A stretch of 64,000 nt of DNA from Anaerolineales bacterium (GCA_030583905.1 CP129481.1:1984001-2048000), one strand, 5' to 3'. Counted from the first letter of the stretch, positions 27,765 to 36,703 are shown. Numbers and translations: made by a program. Notes: a model not told the origin generated them from the sequence alone.

Positions 27765-28457
27765 TTACAAGTTTGTTTCGAGCAATTTCTCTTTTATGGC
27801 GTTGATATCACTTTGAGACATGCCGCCTTCGAGGAGATAATTTTCGAGGTCAATGCCTGCCAATGTTCGTTGCAGCACTTCGTAAGCATTGGTGTTGCGT
27901 TCTGCTAAAAGTTGGTCGCGGACGGGGTCTGCGCTTAATTCATAGTCGGCGGTGATGTCTTGAAGAGAGACGCCGACAAGGTTGAGCAATAAAAATGAAA
28001 TTATGCCGGTACGGTCATATCCGCGTTTACAGTGGAGGAAGACTCCACCGGGTTGAGCTTGGGCAATGGCTTGAAGTGCGGCGGCGTGACGATGTGCCCA
28101 AAGGTTGAGCGCATCGATCCAATACAGCGGCGTACCCCACAAGTCGGAAGTCGCCCATTTTTCGACGAATTCCTTGTTCGTCACATCTTCGATCTCAACT
28201 GAAATCACTTGAATATCAGAACGCGGCGAGACGACGATGGGATGATCTTTTTCTTCCAGTCCATGCGTGCGCAGGGAGAGGATGGTGCGGATGCCATGTT
28301 GATAAAGCGCATCCCAGCCTTCATTTGTGAGGTTGGCTGGCTGGTCGCCGCGGACGATGGTTCCCCAACGGGTTTTGTATCCGTTGGAAGCAGTCATGCC
28401 GCCCAAGTCGCGGACGTTATTGCAGCCTTGCCAGTTGAGAATACGATTTGTTGTCAT
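27765..28457 (-). CDS. tyrosine-protein phosphatase family protein
   Basis: 230 residues with the Cys-based phosphatase loop HCKRGYDRTG (CX5R, catalytic Cys and Arg present). NVRDLGG near the N-terminus and ILSLRTHGLEEKD match the bacterial Y-phosphatase-2 type (PTP-like, related to MptpB and lipid phosphatases). It could remove phosphate from phosphotyrosine or phosphoinositides; the substrate is not evident. It lies 40 bp upstream of gatB on the same strand and may be co-transcribed with it. Confidence 0.88.
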   Translation of the reverse strand: MTTNRILNWQGCNNVRDLGGMTASNGYKTRWGTIVRGDQPANLTNEGWDALYQHGIRTILSLRTHGLEEKDHPIVVSPRSDIQVISVEIEDVTNKEFVEKWATSDLWGTPLYWIDALNLWAHRHAAALQAIAQAQPGGVFLHCKRGYDRTGIISFLLLNLVGVSLQDITADYELSADPVRDQLLAERNTNAYEVLQRTLAGIDLENYLLEGGMSQSDINAIKEKLLETNL

Positions 28458-28528
28458 CCGTTTATTCCGCAGATTTTATTAGAACACACGTGCTATAATG
28501 TTTCAAACTCAGATAAAGGAGCAACTTT

Positions 28529-29020
28529 ATGAATGCAGATGCCTTTCGCCATTTTTACAACTATCACTTCGCCGAGAACCGCAAGGTCTGGGAGCATGTC
28601 GCTTCGTTGACCTTTGAACAGTTCACTCAAAAAGCGGATTACTCTCGCGGCTCGATTCGGGAGCAACTCGTCCACCTCATTGATGCAGAAGATGTGTGGA
28701 TCAGCGAGCTGCGCGGTGCTCAACCGTCTGAGCCTTTGCCTGAAACGACGGATGTCGATGACCGCGATGCCATCCGCGCTTTGTGGGATATGGTGGAGCA
28801 GAACACTCGCGCGTATCTGGCAACCTTACAAGATGACCAGTTGTTCTCCAAGCCGATCACCGATCCCGACGAGGACAAGGACTTGATCGTCTGGCAGGTC
28901 TTGCTTCATGTTGTTAATCACGCCACCGATCATCGCGCTCAACTTCTGCGTGCCTTGCATGATCTAGGCGTGGACACGAAGTATCAGGATTACATTTTTT
29001 ACGTGTACGAGAACCCGTGA
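28529..29020 (+). CDS. DinB-family four-helix metalloprotein
   Basis: 163 residues. A four-helix bundle with the three metal His of DinB/YfiT proteins: one in LVHLIDAEDVW and two in HVVNHATDHRAQLL. Members include bacillithiol and mycothiol S-transferases, but many are uncharacterised. AAAGGAG precedes the start and a perfect TATAAT lies at 28494-28499. It interrupts the otherwise minus-strand gat region. Confidence 0.88.
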   Translation: MNADAFRHFYNYHFAENRKVWEHVASLTFEQFTQKADYSRGSIREQLVHLIDAEDVWISELRGAQPSEPLPETTDVDDRDAIRALWDMVEQNTRAYLATLQDDQLFSKPITDPDEDKDLIVWQVLLHVVNHATDHRAQLLRALHDLGVDTKYQDYIFYVYENP

Positions 29021-29039
29021 CCATGGACGATTGACGGTG

Positions 29040-29083
29040 GACGATGGATAACGTCTATGGTCAATGGTCTATCGTCCATCGTC
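29040..29083. repeat. inverted repeat between convergent genes
   Basis: GACGATGGA (29040-29048) pairs with TCCATCGTC (29075-29083). The preceding bases contain further GACGATT/GACGGT copies, so it is a small degenerate repeat of the atggacgat type. It lies between the DinB and gatA stops and could act as a weak terminator. Confidence 0.5.
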
Positions 29084-30542
29084 ATAAAGCCGGTTGTTGC
29101 TTATGCCAATCGGTCACTTGCTGGTAGGCATGCGCGGCTTGGAATAGGGTTGACTCGTCCAAGTGTTTGCCGATGAGTTGCATACCAACGGGCATGTTGT
29201 CCGAGAAGCCGGCGGGGAGCGCAATCGCAGGGACGCCAGCGGGGTTGGTCGAAACGACGTAAATATCCGAGAGGTACATTTCGAGCGGGTCGCTGGTCTT
29301 TTCGCCGAGTTTGAAGGCAGTGGTGGGGCAGGTCGGGGCGAGGAGAATGTCCACTTTGGAAAAAGCAGTTTCAAAGTCCCGACGAAGAAGCGTGCGCACT
29401 TTTTGTGCTTTCAAGTAATACGCGTCGTAATATCCCGCAGAGAGAGCGTATGCGCCGAGCATGATCCTGCGCTTGACTTCATCTCCGAAACCTTCGTGGC
29501 GAGTCTTGAGATAGATGTCGATGACATCCTTCGCGCCGTCTGAAACGGAGAGACCGAAGCGCGTGCCGTCCATGCGGGCGAGGTTGGCGCTGGCTTCGGC
29601 GAAGAGCAAGAGATAATAAACGGGCAAGCCGTATTTGGTGTGGGGGAGCGAGACTTCGTGAATCTCCATGCCGAGTTTTTCGTAGGTGCGAATCGCTTCC
29701 TGCATGGCGGACTCAACGCCTGCCTCCATACCTGCCACGAAATATTCTTTCGGGATGCCGAGTTTCATGCCCTTGACGGGTTTGTTGATGTCTTTTGTAT
29801 AACTGGTGATTGGAGATTGGTAAGTGGTGCTATCGTTGGGATCGTGACCTGCGATGTGTTCAAGGACGGTTGCGCAATCGTAGGCATCACGTGCCATTGG
29901 ACCGATGCAATCGAACGATGATGCCAATGCAATTAAGCCATAGCGGGAAACGCGACCATAAGTAGGTTTGATGCCTGTGACGTTGGTGAAGCCTGCAGGC
30001 ATGCGGACAGATCCGCCTGTGTCTTCGCCGATGGAGAAGGTGCAAAGACTCGCAGACATGCTCGCCGCCGCGCCGCCGCTGGAACCGCCGGGGACGCGGT
30101 CTAAATCCCAGGGGTTGTGCGTGTTGAAGAGCGCAGAGTTCTCACAAGAAGAACCCATGCCGAACTCGTCCATGTTGGTCTTGCCGACGAGAACAGCGCC
30201 AGAGTCCGCGAGTTTGTTTGTGACGGTGGCGTTGTACTGCGGGACGTAGTTTTCAAGAATTTTTGACGAACAAGTCGTGCGGACATCCCGCGTGGAGATG
30301 CAATCCTTCATCGAGAAGGGAATGCCCGTCAGCGGAGTGACGTTCTCGCCTTTGGCAATGCGCTCATCGGCTTTCTTCGCCTGTTCGAGCGCAAGGTCAT
30401 CCGTGACCGTGACATAGGACTTGACCTTCTCGTCCACGTCGTGGATGCGGTCAAGCATGGCTTGCGTCAACTCGACGGAGGAGATTTTCTTGGCGGTCAG
30501 AAGTTCGTGGGCTTCTCGGATAGTTAAGTCAGTTAGTTTCAT
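29082..30542 (-). CDS. gatA: Asp-tRNA(Asn)/Glu-tRNA(Gln) amidotransferase subunit A
   Basis: 486 residues, the amidase subunit that releases ammonia from glutamine. The amidase signature catalytic triad is visible: Lys in GIPFSMKDCI, the Ser in the GGSSGGAAASMSA stretch, and the second Ser in the DTGGSVRMPAGF stretch. The Gln-binding loop around GMGSSCENSALFNTHNPWD is intact. The adenosine deaminase gene lies 45 bp upstream, followed further upstream by gatC. Confidence 0.97.
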   Translation of the reverse strand: MKLTDLTIREAHELLTAKKISSVELTQAMLDRIHDVDEKVKSYVTVTDDLALEQAKKADERIAKGENVTPLTGIPFSMKDCISTRDVRTTCSSKILENYVPQYNATVTNKLADSGAVLVGKTNMDEFGMGSSCENSALFNTHNPWDLDRVPGGSSGGAAASMSASLCTFSIGEDTGGSVRMPAGFTNVTGIKPTYGRVSRYGLIALASSFDCIGPMARDAYDCATVLEHIAGHDPNDSTTYQSPITSYTKDINKPVKGMKLGIPKEYFVAGMEAGVESAMQEAIRTYEKLGMEIHEVSLPHTKYGLPVYYLLLFAEASANLARMDGTRFGLSVSDGAKDVIDIYLKTRHEGFGDEVKRRIMLGAYALSAGYYDAYYLKAQKVRTLLRRDFETAFSKVDILLAPTCPTTAFKLGEKTSDPLEMYLSDIYVVSTNPAGVPAIALPAGFSDNMPVGMQLIGKHLDESTLFQAAHAYQQVTDWHKQQPAL

Positions 30543-30587
30543 AGTTTGATAGTTTCTTGGTCAAAACCAAAGATCAAATCGCGTAGG

Positions 30588-31628
30588 TCAAATAAGTTGT
30601 GAGTGCAACTGCTTGAACTGGCTTTGGATTTTTCCTTTCATAACCTGCTTTTTATCCACGGACAATAAACTTGCGTCTAATGCGTTGAATATCAATTTCT
30701 CAATAAACTCTGTGCTCCAGCCATGCAAACCCTGCAATTGGATGAATTCGTTTGTCAGAGTCGTATTGAACATAGGCGGGTCGTCACTGTTGATGGTTAT
30801 GTATAAACCTTCATTCATTAGTTTTAACAAACTGTGTTCTTCGAGAGAAGGATAGACTTTGAGACAAATATTGCTGGTCGGGCAGACCTCCAATGGGATT
30901 TGTTTTTCTCTCAAATGTGCGACAAGTTTTGGGTCTTCAATAGCACGTACACCATGACCAATCCGAATGCTGTCTGCGATTTGAAATGCCTGCCAGATAC
31001 TTTCGGGTCCCTGGGTTTCACCGGCGTGGAGAATACAGGGGATTCCTTTGGCGCGAACCTTATCAAAAGCAGTCTTGAATTTTTCGGGCGGGTTCCCAAC
31101 TTCTGGTCCGCCCAGACCGAGGGCGATCAATAAACCGTCGCCATATCGTTCGATCGCCCAATCTGCAACGACATCGCCTTCCTGGGCGGGAATCATTCGG
31201 GGAATATCGACAATGATTCCCAAGTCCACGCCCAGTTCTTTATTTGCCCACAAACGCGCACGCTGCACTGCATCCATTTGCTCGTGGAAACCAAGTCCGC
31301 TGGCGGCGTATTGACTGTAGGGTGTAAAGGTCACTTCACTGTAGAGAATATTTTGTTTTGCCTGCCCTATCAAAAATTCGCGCGTGATCAATTCAATATC
31401 ATCAGCGTGACGAAAACAACTGGCGATGATGCTGTAAATTTCAATGAAATGGTCAAAGTCCTTGAAGATATACCATTCTCTAAGCTCATCCAGGTTTTTG
31501 GCGGGAAGTGCAATCCCATTTTTCTGGGCGAGTTTCAATAAGGTTTCAGGCACAACTGAACCTTCAAGATGGACATGGAGTTCCACTTTGGGCATTTGCT
31601 CAATAAATTCTTTTATCGAGAGACCCAT
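30588..31628 (-). CDS. add: adenosine deaminase family protein
   Basis: 346 residues. Deaminates adenosine (or adenine/aminofutalosine in relatives) in purine salvage. Zinc ligands and catalytic residues are visible: KVELHVHLEGS (two His), CILHAGETQG (His and Glu), RIGHGVRAIE (His) and TINSDDPPMFN (the two Asp). It lies between gatC (6-bp gap) and gatA (45-bp gap), probably within one transcript. Its composition is more AT-rich than gatA. The exact substrate among the adenosine deaminase subfamilies is not certain. Confidence 0.88.
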   Translation of the reverse strand: MGLSIKEFIEQMPKVELHVHLEGSVVPETLLKLAQKNGIALPAKNLDELREWYIFKDFDHFIEIYSIIASCFRHADDIELITREFLIGQAKQNILYSEVTFTPYSQYAASGLGFHEQMDAVQRARLWANKELGVDLGIIVDIPRMIPAQEGDVVADWAIERYGDGLLIALGLGGPEVGNPPEKFKTAFDKVRAKGIPCILHAGETQGPESIWQAFQIADSIRIGHGVRAIEDPKLVAHLREKQIPLEVCPTSNICLKVYPSLEEHSLLKLMNEGLYITINSDDPPMFNTTLTNEFIQLQGLHGWSTEFIEKLIFNALDASLLSVDKKQVMKGKIQSQFKQLHSQLI

Positions 31629-31634
31629 AAGCTT

Positions 31635-31934
31635 TTATTCATCTCCAAGCACTGTTGGTACTTTGACGTACCCGCGCTCAGAGTTCGGTGCGTTCTTGAG
31701 GAATTCTTCGCGGCTCATGGACGGTTTGACCACGTCTTCGCGCAGCACGTTTTCGGCGTTGGCAATATCCGACGCAGGCGGGACGTTCTCCGTGTCCACT
31801 TCGTTGAGCATGTTGAAGTAGTCAATGATGGACGAGAATTGTCCGCTGAATTTTTTCGCTTCCTCTTCAGAGATTCCGAGCCGGACGAGGTAGGCGACGT
31901 GCTTGACGGTTTTGGTGTCGATGGTTTGGGTCAT
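31635..31934 (-). CDS. gatC: Asp-tRNA(Asn)/Glu-tRNA(Gln) amidotransferase subunit C
   Basis: 99 residues, the small belt subunit that holds GatA to GatB. VKHVAYLVRLGISEEEAKKFSGQFSSIIDYFNMLNEVDTE is the standard N-terminal helix pair, and NAENVLREDVVKPSMSREEFLKNAP the conserved C-terminal part. First in the likely gatC-add-gatA run. Confidence 0.95.
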   Translation of the reverse strand: MTQTIDTKTVKHVAYLVRLGISEEEAKKFSGQFSSIIDYFNMLNEVDTENVPPASDIANAENVLREDVVKPSMSREEFLKNAPNSERGYVKVPTVLGDE

Positions 31935-31949
31935 AAAACCTCTTGAACA

Positions 31950-32294
31950 TTATTCGTGGTGCCGGGTCATGATCTGCAAAAAGCGTATGCCAGCCAGCAC
32001 TTGCTGAATTCTTTGCTCGGTCAATGTGCCGATAAACTCGCCTAATTGTATTGTATCTACTATAGAGACTTGCGATGCGACGATAACACTTTGCTTTGGA
32101 AGCCCTGCTTCACTTTCATCAAGCAGTACATTGCCGGGGTCTTTGGCGCGCTTTAGGTTGGTGGTCAACGCACAAACGGTCACTCTATTTTGTGCGTTGA
32201 CCTGGACAACAACATGCGGATGAGGGTGATCGGATTCAATTCCGTTTGTTTCATTCGGCGTGATCCAAAACACATCACCTGGTTTAACGTCCAT
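31950..32294 (-). CDS. PemK/MazF-like toxin-fold protein
   Basis: 114 residues from ATG 32294 (an in-frame GTG two codons upstream is also possible). VKPGDVFWITPNETNGIESDHPHPHVVVQV and VTVCALTTNLKRAKDPGNVLL follow the MazF/PemK SH3-like barrel, where PHVVVQ and the TTNL strand form the RNase groove. KQSVIVASQVSIVDTIQLGEFIGTL is the conserved later segment. These enzymes are mRNA interferases. The gene begins about 11 bp after the small gene at 32306-32527, a toxin-antitoxin-like spacing, and ends 15 bp before gatC. Confidence 0.8.
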   Translation of the reverse strand: MDVKPGDVFWITPNETNGIESDHPHPHVVVQVNAQNRVTVCALTTNLKRAKDPGNVLLDESEAGLPKQSVIVASQVSIVDTIQLGEFIGTLTEQRIQQVLAGIRFLQIMTRHHE

Positions 32295-32305
32295 CCACAC
32301 TGTAC

Positions 32306-32527
32306 CTAATTCTTCGACTGTGCTTTCCGTTGTTCTTCGTTCTCTTCCAATTGCTTGCGTATCCAGCGCATCAGGTTGATCGCTTTATGTTCGGGCTTGA
32401 AATAAGCGCCGACTGTTTCTTCGAACGGAACCGGAAAGCGAAAACCATCGACGTCATACCACAGCGCTCCATCGGTGCAGTAAACAAACTTCGCTGTTTT
32501 ATTGACGATCAATTCTTTTATATTCAT
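32306..32527 (-). CDS. small conserved protein upstream of the PemK-like toxin, possible antitoxin
   Basis: 73 residues: MNIKELIVNKTAKFVYCTDG at the start, then ALWYDVDGFRFPVPFEE and a charged helical tail WIRKQLEENEEQRKAQSKN. The beta-strand pattern resembles small YdaS/phage-style hypothetical proteins of about 70 residues, not a MazE or PemI antitoxin. Position, coupling with the toxin-like gene and the acidic/basic helical tail make an antitoxin role possible, but no DNA-binding motif is seen. Confidence 0.7.
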   Translation of the reverse strand: MNIKELIVNKTAKFVYCTDGALWYDVDGFRFPVPFEETVGAYFKPEHKAINLMRWIRKQLEENEEQRKAQSKN

Positions 32528-32550
32528 GGTTTCCTTTCCTTTCTTTTATC

Positions 32551-34314
32551 CTAACTAAATTTGATATGTAATTCTTTTAATTGTTTTGGTTCCACTTCAG
32601 ACGGCGCATCCGCCATCACATCGCGCCCGTTCTGGTTCTTTGGGAAGGCGATCACTTCGCGGATGTTGGGTTCGTCCGCCAACAGCATCACGAGACGGTC
32701 AATGCCCGGAGCCATGCCGCCGTGTGGCGGAGCGCCGTACTCGAACGCCTCCAGCATGTGACCGAATTTCGTTTTGATCTCTTCGTCGCTCAAGCCGAGC
32801 ATCTGGAACATCTTCATCTGAATGTCGCGGCGATGAATTCGTATCGAACCCGAAGCCGTCTCATAACCGTTGCAGACCATGTCATACGCATCCGACATCA
32901 CGTCGCCGGGGTTGGTATCGAACTTCGGCAAGTCGTCCATCTTCGGCATCGTGAACGGATGATGTTCCGACTCCCACGCCTGCGTCTCTTCGTTGAACGC
33001 AAAGAACGGGAAGTCCACCACCCACGCGAACGCCATCATCGATTTATCCGCCAGGTCCAACTTATCGCGGAACCACAAGCGCAGTCCGCCGAGAGTCTTG
33101 TTCACGACCGCGCGGGCATCCGAAGCGAAGACGATCAGATCGCCGACTCCTGCTCCCGATTTCTCTTTCAACGCTGCCAGTTCTTCTTCCTTAAAGAACT
33201 TTGCCGCGCTTCCTTTCACGCCATCGGCTGTGACCGCCACATACGGCATTCCCTTCGCCCCGAATGACTTTGCCACTTCCGTGAGCGCATCCAATTCCTT
33301 GCGCGACATCTCTGCAGACTTCGGCGCGACGATGCACTTGATCACGCCGCCCGCCTCCAACGCGGACTGGAACACTTTGAACTCGCTCTTCGCCAAAACG
33401 TCGGAAACATCCACCAATTCCATGCCGAAGCGCAGATCGGGCTTGTCCGTGCCGTATGTTTCAAGTACCTCTTTGTACGAGAACCTGGGCCACGGCGAAG
33501 AATACAACTTCTTGTGCGGCGCAACCGCGGGGAGCATCTTTGTGAACAGATCCTCCACCAGCCCCAGCACATCATCGCGGTGGACGTAGGACATTTCAAG
33601 GTCAAGCTGCGTGAACTCAGGCTGGCGGTCGCCGCGCAGGTCTTCATCGCGGAAACAGCGCGCGATCTGGAAATATCTGTCCATGCCTGCCACCATCAGC
33701 AATTGCTTCAACTGCTGCGGTGACTGCGGCAATGCGTAGAACTGCCCCGGGTAGATGCGCGAGGGCACGAGATAGTCGCGCGCGCCTTCGGGAGTGGCTT
33801 TGAACATGATCGGCGTTTCGATTTCAATGAAGCCCTGTTCATCGAGATAATCACGCATGAACTTGATGACCTTGTGACGCAGCACCATGTTTTTGGTCAG
33901 GCGCTCGCGGCGCAGGTCAAGGTAGCGGTATTTGAGGCGCATATTCTCATCCGGCAGGTCCGCATCCGTGTTGACCATGAAAGGCGGCGTCTTGGACGGG
34001 TTGAGGACCTTGACGTCCGTGGCGATGACCTCGATCTCGCCGGTTGCCATTTTGGGGTTTGCCATCCCTTCGGGGCGTTTCTGCACCACACCTTCGATCT
34101 GCAACACCCACTCAAAGCGGACATCCGCCACAAGGTCAAGCGTTTCTTTGGGCAGGTCGGGGTTGATGGTGACTTGGACGATGCCCGCGCGGTCACGCAG
34201 GTCGAAGAAAGCCACCCCGCCGTGGTCGCGGCGGCGGTTCACCCAGCCTGAGAGCGTGACGATTTGTCCCGCGTGGCTGGCTCGTAATTCTCCACATAAA
34301 TGAGTTCTGTACAT
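32551..34314 (-). CDS. aspS: aspartyl-tRNA synthetase, bacterial type
   Basis: 587 residues from ATG 34314 (an upstream in-frame start adds seven poorly conserved residues). It has an OB-fold (1-110), a class II catalytic core with [25 protein letters not shown] motif 2, the bacterial GAD insertion (~290-400), and motif 3 [21 protein letters not shown]. Residue 31 is His in RRRDHGG and residue 83 is Gly in KRPEGMAN. As recalled, those positions hold His/Gly in non-discriminating AspRS and Leu/Lys in E. coli. So this enzyme may also make Asp-tRNA-Asn for GatCAB, although asnS is present. Confidence 0.96.
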   Translation of the reverse strand: MYRTHLCGELRASHAGQIVTLSGWVNRRRDHGGVAFFDLRDRAGIVQVTINPDLPKETLDLVADVRFEWVLQIEGVVQKRPEGMANPKMATGEIEVIATDVKVLNPSKTPPFMVNTDADLPDENMRLKYRYLDLRRERLTKNMVLRHKVIKFMRDYLDEQGFIEIETPIMFKATPEGARDYLVPSRIYPGQFYALPQSPQQLKQLLMVAGMDRYFQIARCFRDEDLRGDRQPEFTQLDLEMSYVHRDDVLGLVEDLFTKMLPAVAPHKKLYSSPWPRFSYKEVLETYGTDKPDLRFGMELVDVSDVLAKSEFKVFQSALEAGGVIKCIVAPKSAEMSRKELDALTEVAKSFGAKGMPYVAVTADGVKGSAAKFFKEEELAALKEKSGAGVGDLIVFASDARAVVNKTLGGLRLWFRDKLDLADKSMMAFAWVVDFPFFAFNEETQAWESEHHPFTMPKMDDLPKFDTNPGDVMSDAYDMVCNGYETASGSIRIHRRDIQMKMFQMLGLSDEEIKTKFGHMLEAFEYGAPPHGGMAPGIDRLVMLLADEPNIREVIAFPKNQNGRDVMADAPSEVEPKQLKELHIKFS

Positions 34315-34329
34315 AGTGCGCCTCTCTTT

Positions 34330-34410
34330 TGTCATTGCGAGGGCGACGCCCGAAGCAATCTCACCTGCGGAAAAGATTGCTTCGTCGCCATTCGGCTCCT
34401 CGCAATGACA
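34330..34410. repeat. dispersed palindromic repeat, TCATTGCGAGG...GAAGCAATCT type
   Basis: Two inverted arms (TGTCATTGCGAGG ... GAAGCAATCT and the complement) separated by a short spacer, 81 bp in all. Repeats beginning TCATTGCGAGG are common in many bacterial genomes. It fills much of the 296-bp gap between aspS and the emfourin gene; nothing else in the gap beyond a terminator is evident. Confidence 0.75.
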
Positions 34411-34422
34411 TGGAATGTATAT

Positions 34423-34457
34423 AAAAAATCGCCCTGCGCATTCGCGTCGGGCGATTT
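34423..34457 (-). terminator. rho-independent terminator
   Basis: A 9-bp stem, AAATCGCCC (34426-34434) with GGGCGATTT (34449-34457), followed by a T-run on the minus strand. It lies 154 bp after the emfourin gene. Confidence 0.7.
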
Positions 34458-34610
34458 GGTTCGACTTTCGTATCCGTTAACCAGCAAAGCTTCGCCCAAC
34501 GATTCGGGGATCGTCATTATCGTTGTTATTGTCGTTATTGGCGAAGTGGATCTGCTTTGACATCGTGGCGCGGATTATAGCACAGAGTTGGTGCTTGTGG
34601 CGGCGGGATT

Positions 34611-34922
34611 TCACTTGGCGGGCAGTGTGCGGGCGAGTTGGTTCAACTCCTCGATCAGCGGACGCAGGGCGGTCGGCATGTCCACATCGCTGGTGCGGAC
34701 GGTGTGACGGATGTCGTCGGTTTCGACCATGATCAGGTAGTTGAATACATCACGGGCGGGGTCTGAGGCGGGAGTCTCCTCTTCCAGACCGAGAAAATTC
34801 GCCTTATCCAACAGCAGGCGCAGGACTTCCGCTTGAGGCGGGGAGAGGTCATCCAGATCAAGATCGAGATTGATCGTGCGCCCCATAAAGCCGCCTGTGC
34901 GTTCAAAGTGAAGGCGCATCAT
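34611..34922 (-). CDS. emfourin-like protealysin inhibitor
   Basis: 103 residues: MMRLHFERTGGFMGRTINL, then LDDLSPPQAEVLRLLLDKANFLGL and VETDDIRHTVRTSDVDMP, ending TALRPLIEELNQLARTL. This is the layout of emfourin (the protein family found next to protealysin-like M4 peptidases and shown to inhibit them). The ATG at 34922 overlaps the peptidase stop by 4 bp (ATGA), so translation is coupled. The frame is open further upstream but that part overlaps the peptidase. Confidence 0.85.
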   Translation of the reverse strand: MMRLHFERTGGFMGRTINLDLDLDDLSPPQAEVLRLLLDKANFLGLEEETPASDPARDVFNYLIMVETDDIRHTVRTSDVDMPTALRPLIEELNQLARTLPAK

Positions 34923-36046
34923 TTCAACCCCAATGCGCGCATGGCGGCGGAGAAACAGCCTTCGTTCGTGGACGGTTCGCCGACCGTGATGCCGACCTCC
35001 GCCCAGCCGAATTTGACGGCTTGTTCCTCGAGGCTGCCCGGACCGTAGATCTCGGTGGCGGCTTGGAAGGTCAGGTTGGCGGCATCGGCAAAGCTGGAAG
35101 TGGTGGTGAGCTTTTCGGTCAGCGCCTTGTACCAGATGCGCCCGGCTTTTTCCCACGCGAAACCGCTGAGTTCGCGCGCGATCACGTAAAAGGCGTGGTT
35201 CGGGATGCCCGAGTTGATGTGTACGCCGCCGTTATCCTGAATGGTGCTGACGTAGTCCTTCATGTGTGCGGGCTGCGGATCCTTGCCGAGCACGGGATCG
35301 TTGTATGCCGTGCCGGGCGCTTTCATCGAGCGGATGCCGACGCCGTTGATATTGGATGTGAACAAGCCTTCACCGATGACCCAGTCGGCTTGATCGGCGG
35401 TCTGCTGGCGTTGGTATTGCTTGACCAGCGAGCCGAACACGTCCGACATCGATTCGTTCAGCGCCCCGGGCTGGTTCGAGTAGTTGAGATTTGCCTCGTA
35501 TTGCGTGACGCCGTGCGTCAGTTCGTGTGCGATGATATCGAGCGAGATGGTGAAGCGGTTGAACAGCCGCTGGCTGACGGGCAGGTCTTCGTCGCCGTCG
35601 CCGTAGACCATCTGCTTGCCGTCCCAGAAGGCGTTGTCGTATCCTTTTTGGAAATGAACGGTCGAGTCCAGCCTCAGCCCCTTGTTGTCAATTGAGTTGC
35701 GTCCGTAGATGTCAAAATAAAGGTCATAGGTGATGCCGCTGCCGTCGTATGCCTCATCCGCTGCCGCATCGGATGTGGGCGGATCGCCCTCGCCGCGCAC
35801 CTTGGTCCCGGGCAGCTGCGAACCCTGTTTCGCGTCATAGACGACCCGATCCTTGCCTCCCGTAACCTGGGCGGACATCACAGACCGGGCGATCCGTGCC
35901 GCCAACGCAGAGCGCCGCGTGCGGAAATTGTCCGATTCGAGCAGTGTCCTTTGAGCCACCACACGTTGTTCGGGCGTGCCGTTCTCGGCGATCTCCTTCA
36001 GCATGTGCGGCGGGGTGATGCAAAGAATGGAATGATGGGAGTGCAT
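34919..36046 (-). CDS. M4 (thermolysin-like) metalloprotease, protealysin type
   Basis: 375 residues. The short protealysin-type propeptide (HHSILCITPPHMLKEIAENG) replaces the long thermolysin one. Zinc motif HELTHGVTQYEANL (HExxH), third ligand in GALNESMSDVFG, and the catalytic His in the later VHINSGIPNHAFYVIA stretch. No classical signal peptide is present, as in protealysin, which is often kept inside the cell or exported by an unclear route. The inhibitor gene follows with an ATGA overlap. AAGGAGAG precedes the start. Confidence 0.93.
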   Translation of the reverse strand: MHSHHSILCITPPHMLKEIAENGTPEQRVVAQRTLLESDNFRTRRSALAARIARSVMSAQVTGGKDRVVYDAKQGSQLPGTKVRGEGDPPTSDAAADEAYDGSGITYDLYFDIYGRNSIDNKGLRLDSTVHFQKGYDNAFWDGKQMVYGDGDEDLPVSQRLFNRFTISLDIIAHELTHGVTQYEANLNYSNQPGALNESMSDVFGSLVKQYQRQQTADQADWVIGEGLFTSNINGVGIRSMKAPGTAYNDPVLGKDPQPAHMKDYVSTIQDNGGVHINSGIPNHAFYVIARELSGFAWEKAGRIWYKALTEKLTTTSSFADAANLTFQAATEIYGPGSLEEQAVKFGWAEVGITVGEPSTNEGCFSAAMRALGLK

Positions 36047-36451
36047 GGTCTCTCCTTGTTCTCCGGCTGGTCGATTAAACCAGTATACGACTCGCGCGCC
36101 GGGTTTTCAATCCCCCAAATAGACCCGCTCTCACGATATGGAAAGCTTTGGCTCGATACATATAACACCCTCGCGGACAGCCCGAGACCGATTGCCATTT
36201 TCCCGTTCCCTGTGCATACTGGTCAGGCAGACCCCAGTTATTTGTACGGAATGTCTGCGTAATGCCTTCGATAATCCTGTACTGATCCTGTATTTATCCT
36301 GTATTCATCCTATATTCATCCTATATTATGCGTATTTACTCGTGATTTATTGATTAGGGGGTGGTTTCGGAAGACTCAAGACGGCTCAGACACAAAAACC
36401 GGTCTCGCGGACGTGATGTCCCGAGACCGGTTTCACTCAAAATGATTTAGT
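36047..36451. other. intergenic region with short tandem repeats and a hairpin
   Basis: 405 bp without a credible gene. Near 36280-36335 a tandem array reads ctgtatt/catcctatatt in 8-12-bp units, and similar cctgtactgatcctg units recur at 36845-36875. A terminator-like hairpin ends it. Confidence 0.6.
36396..36433. terminator. hairpin, possible bidirectional terminator, copy 1
   Basis: AAACCGGTCTCG pairs with CGAGACCGGTTT, with an inner GGAC/GTCC pair. A near copy lies at 36725-36764. They flank the AbrB-like gene. Confidence 0.7.
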
Positions 36452-36703
36452 TCATGTCTTCAAGTTTGGGTTTTTCCACCCATCTCGCTCACTATCGAGA
36501 TAACTTTTTGTGTCTATATCCGTCCAAACTTCACCGTGCAAACCTGCCAAGGATTCGGCATAGTGTTTGGATTGTGAAATTAAAATCATCATACCGTCTT
36601 GTATATCCATCAATAAATAATCGCCTCTTTGGATATTTAACTTCCTGCGTGCAGATGACGAAATTGTGATTTGATACTTGGTGTTGACTCTGACTTTGCT
36701 CAT
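36452..36703 (-). CDS. AbrB/MazE-type swapped-hairpin DNA-binding protein
   Basis: 83 residues. MSKVRVNTKYQITISSSARR followed by KLNIQRGDYLLMDIQDGMM is the SpoVT/AbrB-fold motif seen in antitoxins and transcriptional regulators. The tail (LHGEVWTDIDTKSYLDSERD) is acidic and may bind a toxin. No partner toxin gene is adjacent, so it is an orphan. A start three codons upstream (36712) is also possible. Two nearly identical hairpins lie on each side. Confidence 0.75.
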   Translation of the reverse strand: MSKVRVNTKYQITISSSARRKLNIQRGDYLLMDIQDGMMILISQSKHYAESLAGLHGEVWTDIDTKSYLDSERDGWKNPNLKT

